Source of the DNA: Candidatus Zixiibacteriota bacterium
GTDB taxonomy: Bacteria; Zixibacteria; MSB-5A5; GN15; FEB-12
Length of the DNA: 64,000 bases
Reading direction: 5' to 3'
Assembly: GCA_024280215.1 (NCBI GenBank)
Contig: JAJRQO010000015.1
Span: 62,001-126,000, forward strand
A program made the translations under genes and the position numbers. The notes under the pieces are model-generated. The model ran no database searches and had not been told where the DNA came from. It saw only the letters and a list, made by a program, of their open reading frames with translations. Positions within the stretch are counted from its first letter, which is position 1. Each line of letters starts with the position of its first letter. Shown here in pieces: positions 24,258-34,500 of the stretch.

Positions 24258-25733
24258 ATGAAACATCTAAAAATTATTTTAACAATAGCACTTCTCTTTT
24301 CGCAATCATCTTTTGCTACTGAACTTTCATTGTCAGATGCACTCGAAATGGCGTTAGGTAAATCAAATAGGGGATATATAATTGAAGGAGACTTAGAAGT
24401 CGCTCAGCAACTGTATCAAGCAGAACGAATAAATTTCTATGTCCCTGAAATTTCGGTCAATGGACAACTACCTGTCTATTCTGTTTCTGAAAGTTTTGAT
24501 AATATCTTCGGACAGCCAGATAAAACATTAAACCGTCGAACAAGGTTTGATTTTGATGCCGATATTACACTCAAACAATCACTGATTACAGGTGGTGAAT
24601 TTACATTGCAAAGTAAACTCTTTAATAGAGATTCGAAGTACCCTCAAATTGAAACTATACGAGACGATTCAGGGAAAATTATCAACGAGTTTATTTTTGA
24701 AGAAAACCAAATTGACAAACAAGGACAGTTCGATTTTAAACTTACACAACCGATTTTGAAACCATCACAACCAAAGTATGATCTGAAAAATAAAAAAGAT
24801 GATTTAAAAATTGCGGAATTAGTTAAAATAGAAGAGGTATCAAAGTTGAAAATTGAAATTGTCGAGGCTTATTTTGGCATTTTACAAACAACTTTACAAT
24901 ATGATATAGAACAATTCAAAACTGAGTCAGCGAAGATTCAAAAAATTATAGATTCATCAAAATTTGAAGATAAGCTTTTGTCCGAAGAACAGTGGCTCAC
25001 ATCAGAATCAAAATTATTAGATGCCGAGCTTGAAGTCTTTGATAAAGAAAATGAAAAATTAGGTAAAAAAAGAGAACTTGCACTTCTTCTGGATTTGGAT
25101 TTCGATGAAGAAATCAAAACTGTCATACCAAAAGTTATTGGTAAAATATCATCAGCACAAAAAAAAATCTATATCAACAATTGGGAAAATTCGGTGCAAC
25201 TCTTAAAGTCTAAGTATGACTATAACAAATCAAAAAGGGCTGCTGATTTTACAACTTCATCGAATGGATTAACAGGTACATTAGAGGCGAATTATTCACT
25301 TGTCAGAGGTGATACTAAACTTCTTGATACGACCAATATAATCAATACAAATAGTTGGGGAGTGTCTGTTAATTTTACTCTTCCTATTTGGGATGGAGGT
25401 TCAAGTTCTGCTGAAAATAAAGCAGCAAAACTTTCAGCTCAAAAATCTAAAATAGCTTTTGAGAGAGTCAAAAAATCTGTGAAAGCTCAAATTATAACCC
25501 TTTTAAATAAAATCAATATTAGTTCTCAAAAACTGTCCGTTTTAGAAAAACAGATTGAACTTGCCAAAAATAAATTAAATATAGCAAAATTTAGACATGA
25601 GGATGGACAAATTTCTACTTTGGAATTATTAGAAAGTAAGATATATTATCTTGAGGTGCAGGATAAATTACTTTTAGAACTAAAAGAGAATTACAAATCA
25701 AAGTTTGAACTGGAAGGTACATTCGTAAGCTAA
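24258..25733 (+). CDS. TolC family outer membrane efflux protein
   Basis: A 491-residue outer-membrane channel component. A signal peptide (MKHLKIILTIALLFSQSSFA) precedes LSLSDALEMAL, the usual TolC opening. Two long alpha-helical hairpins (about residues 180-290 and 380-480) rich in Lys, Glu and Leu match the periplasmic tunnel, and NTNSWGVSVNFTLPIWDGG is the characteristic strand between repeats. It completes the exporter with the adaptor and permease just upstream. A GAGG ribosome site stands about 10 bases before the ATG. The last base of its TAA is the first of the next gene. Confidence 0.88.
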   Translation: MKHLKIILTIALLFSQSSFATELSLSDALEMALGKSNRGYIIEGDLEVAQQLYQAERINFYVPEISVNGQLPVYSVSESFDNIFGQPDKTLNRRTRFDFDADITLKQSLITGGEFTLQSKLFNRDSKYPQIETIRDDSGKIINEFIFEENQIDKQGQFDFKLTQPILKPSQPKYDLKNKKDDLKIAELVKIEEVSKLKIEIVEAYFGILQTTLQYDIEQFKTESAKIQKIIDSSKFEDKLLSEEQWLTSESKLLDAELEVFDKENEKLGKKRELALLLDLDFDEEIKTVIPKVIGKISSAQKKIYINNWENSVQLLKSKYDYNKSKRAADFTTSSNGLTGTLEANYSLVRGDTKLLDTTNIINTNSWGVSVNFTLPIWDGGSSSAENKAAKLSAQKSKIAFERVKKSVKAQIITLLNKINISSQKLSVLEKQIELAKNKLNIAKFRHEDGQISTLELLESKIYYLEVQDKLLLELKENYKSKFELEGTFVS

Positions 25734-26767
25734 TGTCGCAAAAAATAATAATTAGAACTCCTAACCATTTGGGTGATTGTCTTATGGCATTGCCTATGGT
25801 AAGTGAAGCAAAAGAAGCGTATCCAGCAGCACATTTGACTGTTTTAACACCTGAAAATTTAGCTGATTTATATAAATACAATCCTGCGATTGATGAAATA
25901 ATTACTATTCCATCAAAATATCTTCATGGATTAGTTGCGATTACAAAAATCAAAGAAATCTTAAAAAATCAGAAGTATGATGTTGGTTATATTTTGCCAC
26001 CGTCATTTGGTTCAGCGGCAGGCTTTAAGTTAGCTGGAGTGAAAGAGCGTATTGGCTATATTACCGATGGGAGGCGGTTACTGTTGACAAAACCACTACC
26101 GCTACCAATGCCACTTAATTCAATACATCGTTCGGAGCTTTATTATAATCTTCTTCGTAGAGGAGCAGGACAAGCTCTTGAATATGTAAAACCAAAATTA
26201 TTTCTCAATGATTCAGATATGCAAGCAGCAGCTACCTTACTTGAAAACTATGATCTTCCACGAAAATACGACTTTATAACCTTATCGTTTCGAGCTGTTG
26301 CAGAGTCAAGACGCTGGGGCAAAGAAAATTATATTAACCTTATAAAAAAAATTATCTCTGAAATTCAATTAAAAGTTGTTTTAGTCGGTACTGATGATGA
26401 TAAAAATATGGGCGATGAAATAGTCTCAGCTTGTGGAGTAGATGAAGTTAAAAATTTAGCGGGAGTGACATCGATTCGAGAAGTTGCTGCTGTGATATCG
26501 CTTGCTAAGCTTTATGTCGGAAACGACTCAGGACCCGCACACATTGCCGCTGCTGTTGGCGTTCCAATTGTTGTTTTGTCTGGTGCCGATGACCCTAAAT
26601 CGACCTCGCCGATGGCATCTGACAAAGTTCTTTTATATCAAAATGACTTAGAATGCATTAGCTGTGTGAAAAACAATTGTCCAATCAAAGGAGATGGCTT
26701 TATGAAGTGTATGACTGAAATTTCAGTAGATAGAGTATTTCAAGCCATTCAACTATTGCTCCCATAA
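25733..26767 (+). CDS. Glycosyltransferase family 9 protein (ADP-heptose:LPS heptosyltransferase-like)
   Basis: A 344-residue GT-B enzyme. The N-terminal block IIIRTPNHLGDCLMALPMV is the family 9 acceptor-domain signature (usually xxNxGDxLxxLP). The nucleotide-sugar domain shows VGNDSGPAHIAAAVGVPIVVLSGADDP near residue 262, equivalent to the WaaF/WaaC active site, and ends with a Cys-containing segment CISCVKNNCPIKGDGFMKCM, a feature of WaaF. It would add a heptose-like sugar to the lipopolysaccharide core. The start overlaps the tolC stop (TAATG). With the LpxL-like gene upstream it supports an LPS-bearing outer membrane. Confidence 0.88.
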   Translation: MSQKIIIRTPNHLGDCLMALPMVSEAKEAYPAAHLTVLTPENLADLYKYNPAIDEIITIPSKYLHGLVAITKIKEILKNQKYDVGYILPPSFGSAAGFKLAGVKERIGYITDGRRLLLTKPLPLPMPLNSIHRSELYYNLLRRGAGQALEYVKPKLFLNDSDMQAAATLLENYDLPRKYDFITLSFRAVAESRRWGKENYINLIKKIISEIQLKVVLVGTDDDKNMGDEIVSACGVDEVKNLAGVTSIREVAAVISLAKLYVGNDSGPAHIAAAVGVPIVVLSGADDPKSTSPMASDKVLLYQNDLECISCVKNNCPIKGDGFMKCMTEISVDRVFQAIQLLLP

Positions 26768-26860
26768 CGTTTTACGAATAAGTTTCGTTTTGCCTGTTTT
26801 AAAGGTCAAATAGTTTCGTTCTTTTACTAAAACGCACAATCTGCGATAAGTAGATGTTTC

Positions 26861-26888
26861 TTGACAAAGTGTTATAATATTGTACCTT
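26861..26888 (+). promoter_or_regulatory. Candidate promoter upstream of the small exported protein
   Basis: TTGACA (26861-26866) is followed after 16 bases by TACCTT (26883-26888), about 105 bases before the start at 26995. A perfect TATAAT at 26873-26878 lies in the spacer but is too close to this -35 box. The 227-base gap after the glycosyltransferase gene otherwise shows only a very short open frame (26904-26966). Confidence 0.35.
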
Positions 26889-26994
26889 AGGGGAAAGCAA
26901 ATAATGCGTCAAGAATTACATTCTTTAGTTGTTTCGATGTTTTACAATAAATATAAAAGTAAATAATATTATTAACTCATAGGAGAGAATGCCA

Positions 26995-27363
26995 ATGAAA
27001 CGCTCAATTTTATTCAGTTTAGTCTTTGTCTTTGCTGTTTCAGCATGTTTTTTCTCTTCGGCTGTTTTAGCGGGTGAAGGGAACGATAGTAGGGGTCCTG
27101 GTTCTAACGGGATTGATCCTTGGGATGTTGATGTAGTAGTGAATGATACTACTGATGGTACTACATTTTCATCGTCTCGTGTAAACGACTCAAGATTTCA
27201 AGACTCATTTATCTTTTCTACTTTTTCACTTTCATCCAGTTTTGTATTGTGGATTTTTGAAGACGAACTTATTTCTATTCAAAAAAGACAGACCGAAGTG
27301 ATTCATCAAACAAGTAATAATTTTCGAGGTAGTCGTTATCGCACGAATAAACTAACGGATTAA
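26995..27363 (+). CDS. Small exported protein of unknown function
   Basis: I do not recognise this 122-residue protein. The ATG at 26995 has AGGAG 9 bases upstream, better than the ATG at 26989. A Sec signal peptide is clear (MKRSILFSLVFVFAVSACFF, likely cut after SSAVLA), so it is periplasmic or secreted. The mature part begins with a small, Gly/Asp-rich segment (GEGNDSRGPGSNGIDPWD), then a Ser/Thr stretch, a hydrophobic stretch (about residues 70-90) that might be a membrane helix, and a basic Asn/Arg-rich end. The sigma54 activator gene follows after 27 bases, so the two may be co-transcribed. It could be a sensed or secreted partner of that regulator; nothing proves it. Confidence 0.6.
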   Translation: MKRSILFSLVFVFAVSACFFSSAVLAGEGNDSRGPGSNGIDPWDVDVVVNDTTDGTTFSSSRVNDSRFQDSFIFSTFSLSSSFVLWIFEDELISIQKRQTEVIHQTSNNFRGSRYRTNKLTD

Positions 27364-27390
27364 TTAAACACTAAAAATGTAGAAATACTT

Positions 27391-30327
27391 ATGAATCTTT
27401 CCTCGCCAAACATTATATTTGATGATAAGTTGTTAGCTGTAGAAGAATACTTCCGTCAAAGAAAATATAAAACTGCCACTGAAGAGTTTGAGAAATTAGA
27501 ACTCGCTTCGTTTCAAGAGAAAGAGTATGAACTTGGTTTATATTACTCTTTGGCCGCTGATGCAGAATATTTTAAAAGTAATTACAAGAATTCAATCCAA
27601 AATGGGCTAAAGGGAGTCAAACTCCTTGCTGACTATCCTCTTAACAGACGTTTCGGGAAAATCCAACTCATCCTTTCTAAGGCATATAATGCTGTTGGTG
27701 ACTTAAAAAATGCTGAAATGAGAGCCAGGGATGCTTTGGCATCTTACCGAAGATGTGGTGATGAAGTCGGTCAAGCTGATTCATTAAACCATATTGCTGG
27801 TGTTGCATTCGTAAGATGTAATTATGATGATGTTATTGAATGTCTCGAAGAAGGTTTAACTCTTGTTCGAAACAATCCAAGAAAAGTTGCTCAGCTCCGT
27901 GGGAACCTTGCACGGACACGTCTTTTTACAGGTCAATGGAAAATTGCTGAAGAAGAAACATTAGAGGTCTTAGAATATAACTTAGCCAATAATGATGAAA
28001 CTCCTCTTGCTATGAATAAACTCAGTTTAGCTAAATTACAAATGCGACTGAGAAAATTTCACCTCGCTTCAAAAACATTGGACTCGGCATTAGAAATTAT
28101 CTATAGACTTGATTTGAAACGTGAAAAAGTTATTTATTTGGAATATGCTGGTGAGTTAGCTTTTGCCAAAGGAGATAATTTTAAAGCAAAATCTCTCTTT
28201 GCAAAAGCATATCAACAAGGTATGCTTATAGCTCCTGATTCTGACATGGTATCGCAGACTGTTCGTCGTCTTGCTGAGGTTGAACTCGCATTAGATAATA
28301 TCGACGATGCGATGAAATATGCTCAGAAAGCACTTGAAACTTCACTTTCCATTGGTGAAAAAGATGAAGTAGGTCATTCCAAAAAAGTTATTGCTCAGAT
28401 TTTTTCTACACAAGGTGAACATGATGATGCTATGGAATATATTGTACAGGCGATTGATTTAATTCGTGAAGTTGGCGATCCTTTTGAGCTTGCTCGAGCA
28501 TTACTTGTTTTCATTGATATTAAGATAAAAGCACGTTCTGAAAAATCTGATAAAATTAAGCTGATTCTTGAAGAAGTTTCTAAAATTTTTCAAAAACTTA
28601 ATCTCTCTTTTTGGATGGCTGAGACTGAATTTAAAGCGGGACAATTTTATTGCCAGCATGGAAATTTAGCTCAAGGGTTCAAATCGCTTTCAAAAGCTGA
28701 AAAAATTTATACTGAGTTAGATGATACTGTTAAAAATAGAGCCGTAGCTAAATTTTTAAAATCATTATCTGATCAAGCAGTTGCGTTTTCTGTCTCTCAG
28801 GAAAATGAATTTAAAATATTTGGCAACCTGATTACACCATCTGAAATTTCAAATATTAAAACAAGCCAAATGGATCAAATTTTACAAGTGCTACTCAACC
28901 GTTCTGGTGGTGATAGAGCTTTGGTCTATACTCCCGACTTTGACGAATCTCCAATTTCAACTTCGTTTCCAATGTCAAAAAATCAAATGACAAAGTTTGC
29001 TTCAAAATTTGAGAACCTACTCGGTGAAGAAATTTCAAAATCAAAACCTTCTATTATCTTAGATTGTCGCCGTGATCCATTTATTAACGGTCTGTTTGTT
29101 GACTCCGCTGAAGTTGTCTCAAGCATGATTGTGGTACCGTTTAAGATGAGTGATGGGCAGGTGAGCTATCTCTATATTGACAAAATTAGTCGAAATAATA
29201 CTTTGAACCCATTTAGTCAGGATGAACTCAACTTTGCGGTTGGATTCTCTGATATTATTACTTTCAAATGGGCTGAAATTCAAAAACAAAAACTTATTGA
29301 AGACAATCTAAGACTTAAAGATCAATTGCGTCAAAAAGCTGCTTTCCCGAATATTATTACAAAAAACAGTTCAATGCTTGAAATGCTTGCACAAGTTAGG
29401 CAAGTACTGGATTCTAATATTTCACTTTCTATTGAGGGCGAAACTGGTTCAGGAAAAGATGTCTTAGCTCAGGCAATTCATTATAATTGTAACCGTCGAG
29501 ACAAACGTTTTATCTCAGTCAACTGTGCCGCTCTTCCTGAAACTCTTTTAGAATCAGAACTCTTTGGTTATCGCCGTGGTGCTTTTACAGGTGCTGATAG
29601 AGATAAGTGTGGCCTATTTGAAGAAGCCGATGGTGGCACATTTTTCCTTGATGAAATTGGTGATATGCCACTTACCATACAAGCAAAGGTTCTTCGGATA
29701 TTAGAAGAAAAAGAAATTGTACGGTTAGGGGAAACGACGCCTCGTAAAGTTGATGTGCGAATTATTTCAGCTACGAATAGAGACTTAAAAGAGTTGATGA
29801 GCGAAAAGCTGTTTAGGCAGGACTTGTACTATCGTCTCTCAGCTTTAACTTTTAAATTACCACCATTAAGAGATCGCAAGGATGATATTCCTCTTTTGGT
29901 TAATCATTTCTTAAAAGACTCCAATAAGACTATTTCCGTAACTGCGCTAAAATATTTGGTTGATTATGAATGGCCAGGAAATATTCGTGAGTTGGAAAAT
30001 GAAATTAAAAAATTAATACTCTTAACTGGTGATGATGTCGAAATTAGCCCTGCTTTGATTTCTAATTCAATCAATAAAAACATGACTGAAATTCCAAAGC
30101 AATACCAAAGTATAAATGAAATTTCGGAGCAAATTGACTTTAATGCTGACTTTGGGCTTTATGACTATTTGGAACAGCATGAAAGAGTTTTTATACAAAA
30201 GGCTCTCGAAGAGAAAAAGGGTGTAAAAAAACATGCTGCTGACTTGTTAAATATCCCTGAGTCAACCTTGAGACTTAAAATCAAACAATACAATATTGAT
30301 TTGACACAAATTAAAAAGAAAAAATAA
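27391..30327 (+). CDS. Sigma54-dependent transcriptional activator with TPR and GAF-like sensory domains
   Basis: A 978-residue cytoplasmic enhancer-binding protein. The first 470 residues are a long run of TPR-like helices, an unusual sensor for this class. Residues about 490-640 look like a GAF domain. The AAA+ domain (about 660-895) holds the Walker A motif GETGSGKD, the sigma54-contacting loop GAFTGAD (about 730) and Walker B GGTFFLDEIGD. A Fis-type helix-turn-helix ends the protein (KKHAADLLNIPESTLRLKI, about 945-965). It has no receiver domain, so a phosphorelay is unlikely; the TPRs may bind a protein or peptide. Only 27 bases separate it from the small exported protein. A strong sigma54 promoter at 40477-40492 is a possible target. 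Confidence 0.9.
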   Translation: MNLSSPNIIFDDKLLAVEEYFRQRKYKTATEEFEKLELASFQEKEYELGLYYSLAADAEYFKSNYKNSIQNGLKGVKLLADYPLNRRFGKIQLILSKAYNAVGDLKNAEMRARDALASYRRCGDEVGQADSLNHIAGVAFVRCNYDDVIECLEEGLTLVRNNPRKVAQLRGNLARTRLFTGQWKIAEEETLEVLEYNLANNDETPLAMNKLSLAKLQMRLRKFHLASKTLDSALEIIYRLDLKREKVIYLEYAGELAFAKGDNFKAKSLFAKAYQQGMLIAPDSDMVSQTVRRLAEVELALDNIDDAMKYAQKALETSLSIGEKDEVGHSKKVIAQIFSTQGEHDDAMEYIVQAIDLIREVGDPFELARALLVFIDIKIKARSEKSDKIKLILEEVSKIFQKLNLSFWMAETEFKAGQFYCQHGNLAQGFKSLSKAEKIYTELDDTVKNRAVAKFLKSLSDQAVAFSVSQENEFKIFGNLITPSEISNIKTSQMDQILQVLLNRSGGDRALVYTPDFDESPISTSFPMSKNQMTKFASKFENLLGEEISKSKPSIILDCRRDPFINGLFVDSAEVVSSMIVVPFKMSDGQVSYLYIDKISRNNTLNPFSQDELNFAVGFSDIITFKWAEIQKQKLIEDNLRLKDQLRQKAAFPNIITKNSSMLEMLAQVRQVLDSNISLSIEGETGSGKDVLAQAIHYNCNRRDKRFISVNCAALPETLLESELFGYRRGAFTGADRDKCGLFEEADGGTFFLDEIGDMPLTIQAKVLRILEEKEIVRLGETTPRKVDVRIISATNRDLKELMSEKLFRQDLYYRLSALTFKLPPLRDRKDDIPLLVNHFLKDSNKTISVTALKYLVDYEWPGNIRELENEIKKLILLTGDDVEISPALISNSINKNMTEIPKQYQSINEISEQIDFNADFGLYDYLEQHERVFIQKALEEKKGVKKHAADLLNIPESTLRLKIKQYNIDLTQIKKKK

Positions 30328-30347
30328 CTACCTACGTTATATATATT

Positions 30348-30376
30348 AAGGAGATGCATGTGTATCTCCTTTTTTT
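30348..30376 (+). terminator. Rho-independent terminator after the sigma54 activator gene
   Basis: An 8-base-pair stem AAGGAGAT/ATCTCCTT with an 8-base loop is followed by a run of T. The stem contains an AGGAG that could be mistaken for a ribosome site for an ATG at 30354. Confidence 0.8.
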
Positions 30377-30399
30377 ATTGCAAAATTTATATATGCTAC

Positions 30400-30428
30400 T
30401 TGAAAATGCTTTTAAAAACCCTTATTGT
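30400..30428 (+). promoter_or_regulatory. Promoter for a leaderless transcript of the LipM-like gene
   Basis: TTGAAA (30400-30405), 17 bases and TATTGT (30423-30428) are followed after 6 bases by the ATG at 30435, so transcription should start on the A of the start codon. No Shine-Dalgarno sequence is present. It lies directly after the terminator of the upstream gene. Confidence 0.5.
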
Positions 30429-30434
30429 TTCACA

Positions 30435-31238
30435 ATGAAATTACTCACTTTCAATCATTTTAATGCAAACCCATTTTTTAATATGGCTTTTGATGAATGG
30501 ATGTTTCAAAAAGTTCTTGGGGCAAATTCGTTAATCATGCTCCGTCTCTATAGCTGGTCTGAGGGAACGATTACTTTTGGATTTAATCAACAACAAGAAA
30601 AAGCATTTGTTCAATCTCAGCTTGGTAATACGCCTGTAATCAGACGTGTAACAGGGGGAAGAGGACTCTTTCATGATGAGTCAGAATTAACCTACTCAAT
30701 AGCGATAAGTGCCGATCTCATTAAAAATAAAATAATAAGCGAATCTATTTCGGTCGCATCGGAAGAGATAGCAAAAATTCTCATTTTGTTCTTAAAAGAA
30801 CTTCGTATTACATCAGATTATGTCAGACAATCAGCTAAAATTGAAAAAGATAAAAACTACTTTCACCAAGCTCCTTGTTTTGATTCTTTTTCAAAAAATG
30901 AAATCATTGCAAATGAAAAGAAAATAATTGCTTCGGCTCAAAGACGAATTTCTGGCTCTCTTTTACAACATGGCTCAATTAAGATTAAAGGTCTTGAACA
31001 GCACAAAGCATTGCCGCTTGACGAAAGTAACCCCATGACAGAAAATAAGATAAGTAGAATTACCGCTAAAGAATTTCAAAGGTATAAACCACTGTTTTTT
31101 AAAAAGTTTGAGGAGTACTTCTCAGTTGTTCAAAGTCTTGGAATTCTCTCAGCTTCTGAAAAAGAAGAGCTTAAAAGTCGAGAAAAAATGGTTTTAAAAA
31201 AATCGATAGAAAAAAGAGATTTTATTAAACAGAGTTAG
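30435..31238 (+). CDS. Lipoate/octanoate--protein ligase family protein, LipM-like
   Basis: A 267-residue member of the biotin/lipoate ligase fold. The start at 30435 gives the conserved opening (MKLLTFNHFNANPFFNMAFDEW), and the promoter geometry supports it. The motif RVTGGRGLFHDESELTYS is the substrate-binding Gly-rich loop. APCFDSFSKNEI, then KKIIASAQRR, then LLQHGSIKI follow LipM octanoyltransferases: the Cys of PCF would be the acyl-carrying nucleophile and the Lys of KKI the conserved lysine. It would load octanoate or lipoate onto GcvH or E2 subunits. No LplA accessory domain is attached. It stands alone between a terminator and an independent promoter. LplA-type ligase is the alternative. 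Confidence 0.8.
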   Translation: MKLLTFNHFNANPFFNMAFDEWMFQKVLGANSLIMLRLYSWSEGTITFGFNQQQEKAFVQSQLGNTPVIRRVTGGRGLFHDESELTYSIAISADLIKNKIISESISVASEEIAKILILFLKELRITSDYVRQSAKIEKDKNYFHQAPCFDSFSKNEIIANEKKIIASAQRRISGSLLQHGSIKIKGLEQHKALPLDESNPMTENKISRITAKEFQRYKPLFFKKFEEYFSVVQSLGILSASEKEELKSREKMVLKKSIEKRDFIKQS

Positions 31239-31292
31239 GGCTGATTAAGTCTATTAGATAGTAAAACTGGTCACATCCAAGCAAAAAATCGC

Positions 31293-31322
31293 TTGACATT
31301 ACTGGCGAATCTTGGGTATCTT
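31293..31322 (+). promoter_or_regulatory. Promoter of the TonB receptor operon
   Basis: TTGACA (31293-31298) and TATCTT (31317-31322) with an 18-base spacer lie about 190 bases before the receptor ATG, which would leave a long 5' untranslated region. The 271-base gap after the LipM-like gene shows no other gene. Confidence 0.45.
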
Positions 31323-31509
31323 CAGCTTTTGTAAGTTAAAAAAATGATAGGAGAATTTCATTAGGTAAGTAGTTAAATAGAATGAAGTTGTATGAAAAAC
31401 TCAATTTTTATACGGTTAGAAATTTCAAGACTATCTAACACAGGCATAATGTGAAAATATTAGAATGCGAAAAAAAATAAGTTGTGATACATATCCAGGA
31501 GGAAGTGTT

Positions 31510-34500
31510 ATGTTTAAAAGTGGAAAGCGGTGCTTGTTGTCGTTTCTCATCCTGGCAGGTTGTCTTGCCATTTTACCTCTTCATCTCTTTGCTGCATCAA
31601 CTGGTCAAGTAAAAGGCGTATTAACTGACGATAAAACTGGAGAAGCGATTTTTGGTGCTTCTGTTTTAGTGGTTGGGAAAAATACTGGTGCTAATTCTGA
31701 TTTTGATGGTAAATTTCTTATCAAACGTTTGGATCCAGGTACTTATACATTACGCATAAGTCATCTTGAGTACAATACGGTTGAGATTCAAGATGTTATT
31801 ATCAATTCTGATATTACTAGTGAACAAAATCTCAAAATGAGTAAAAAAGTTTCAGAGTTAGACAAAACTATTGTCGTAACTGGTGAAATTGATAGACTTG
31901 GTCTTACTGAAGTTGGTAATCAGGTAATTATGGGACGTGAGGAAATTGAAACTGCTCCTGTAACTACTGTTGATGAACTTCTTACTGCGGTCTCTGGTGT
32001 TGTTACAAACAATGCTGGTGAAGTTTTTATTCGTGGTGGTCGTGCATTTGAAGTTGGTTACATTGTTGATGGTGTTCCTATGGGTGACCCTCTTGGTGGT
32101 TTAGGTCAGTCTGGTGCGAACTTGTCGCTTGTTTCTGGTTCTATTCAAGAATTTACTGTTATTAAAGATGGTTTTGATCCTGAGTATGGTAACGCACTTT
32201 CTGGTATTGTGAAGATTAAAACTCAGACAGGTTCTAAAGATGTTACCCGTTTGAATATGCAGTATATTACTGATGATTTTGGTAATGATGACTTAAATAA
32301 ATATTCAATTAATATGGATTATGTTAGATTCAAACTTTCTGGTCCTGACCCAATTTTCAAAAATAAAATTTTACCAGCATTAGGTATCAACGCTTTGGAA
32401 GATAAAGAGCTGACATATTTCTTCTACGCTGAAATGGATAAAAATGATGGTGATTATCAATATGATCGTTTTGATTCCGATATTACTGCTCGTGAATTCA
32501 GCTCATTTAATGTTTTAGGCTTTGATGTTCCGAATAGAAAATATAACAACTACTATTGGATGGGTAATATTAAATTCCGTCCTGTTCAAAGTATGTCTGT
32601 AATCGTTTCATATAAAAATTCTCAGACTCGCCAAACTTTATTTGCTTGGGACTATAGATATTCTGCTCAGACAGCTCCGATTCATGTGAACAAATGGAGT
32701 ACATTCTCTTTTGAAGTTTCTCAACAGGTTAGTCCAAATATGAATTATGAATTTATAGGTTCTTATTCTGAAAATGGTACAACCCAAAAACCTGGTGATC
32801 CAAATAATCCTGAACAAGGCTTAAATCCTGATCAATTCAATTTTGACTATGAATGGGAAAGATATGACGATAGAAATGGTAATGGCGTCTATGACGCTCC
32901 TGAACCTGTGATTAACCTTTTCCCTGATACAACTGATTATGGTACGAACTTTACTGGTGCTGCTTATACTTTAGGTGAGTTTAACTTTGAACAAAATACC
33001 CAAGGTGCTACGGCAGAATTTTCTGACTTTAGATTTAATGATAATGGTATTCTTGATAATTTAGAGGGTGAACCATATATCGATTTAAACGGTAATGGGG
33101 TTTGGGATCAAGGCGATTATCTCCACGACAAAAATGGAAATGGTGTCTTAGATGCTAATTTAGAATCTCATATAAATAAAAGAACTCCTGAACCTTATAC
33201 TGACGGTGATTCAGTTATTGGTGAACCATTTACTGATTTAAATGGTAACAATGTATATGATCCAGGTACTGATATCTTTATCAAATCTGTTGGTCCTGAT
33301 AATGATGATTTAAATCATGATGGTCTTCACAATGGTCCTTTGTCGCCTTGGCAAGAAGGTATTCCATACTTAGATAGAAATGGTAACGGTTTATTTGATG
33401 CTCCAAACCTCAAGTATGATATTGGTGAACCATTTGAAGATGTAAATGGTAATGGTGTTTGGGATGGTGGCGGATCTCGTTCATTCTATGACCCAAATAC
33501 TTTTAGTGAAACTTCTATCTGGCATAACAGAAAAGTTGAAACTATGCGTGGTGAGTTAAAAGTTTTCTGGCAATTAGGTAACCATGAATTAAAAGTTGGT
33601 GCTGCATTGCAAAAAGAAGATTTATTGTTCCAAGAAATTGAAAAACCTTATCTACAATATACTGGTCGACCTGATGGTGGACCATACCCTGATCGTGGTG
33701 CTTTTAGAGATATGTTCTCGTACGACCCATGGGGTGGACAAGTTTACTTCCGTGACAAACTTGAATATGGTTCAATGATTGCCTCTTTAGGTTTCCGTTG
33801 GGATTTCTTTATTCAAGATAAAAATGACTTAGTAGAAGTTGCTCGAAACGATGATTTAGGTTCTGGTATTATCTTAGGTGATAGACAGAAATTCTCTCCT
33901 CGTATCGGTTTCTCATATCCGATTTCTGATAAAGCAAAAGTTCATTTTAACTATGGACATTTCTTCCAAAGACCTGCTTTAACGTATGTGTATCAGAGAA
34001 ATACTGCTTCAGCAAGTTTAAATACAGTTATTGGTAACTATAACTTAGATTATATGAAAACTATTCAGTACTCATTTGGTGTGAAATATGCTATGAGTGA
34101 AAACTACTCACTTGATCTTTCTGGTTACTTTAAGGATGAGTTTGATAAAATCAATCAGAAGTCCGTTCGTGTTGGTGGTTTGTTCCGTCAGCAATATCAA
34201 AACTCTGATTATGGTCGTGGACGTGGATTTGAAATTACTTTAGATAAACGTGGTGGCGGTTATGTAAATGGCTTAGTAAGTTATTCGTATGCCTTCGCTT
34301 TTGGTAAAGCATCTCAAACAAATGCTGCCTATCTGACTGACTTTGAAAACTCTCGTGACCCTCTTGATGAAGCTCCTCTTGATAATGATGTAAGACACAG
34401 TTTGAAAACATCAATACAAGTATTTATTCCAAATACTGTAAAACCAAAACTCTTTGGTTTACCTATTCCAAATGGTTGGTCTATGAATGTTCAAATGTTC

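Noticed and set aside
26904-26966. A 20-codon open frame with AGGGG upstream, before the small exported protein gene
   Set aside because: Very short, no recognisable composition and no attenuator hairpin after it, so a leader peptide is not supported.
30354-30434. Upstream ATG at 30354 as start of the LipM-like gene
   Set aside because: Its apparent AGGAG lies inside the terminator hairpin stem at 30348-30376; the conserved N-terminus and the promoter geometry favour 30435.
31268-31283. GG and GC 10 bases apart upstream of the TonB receptor, considered as a sigma54 promoter
   Set aside because: Only the GG and GC match; the CAC and TT parts of the consensus are missing, and a better sigma70-type promoter lies just downstream.
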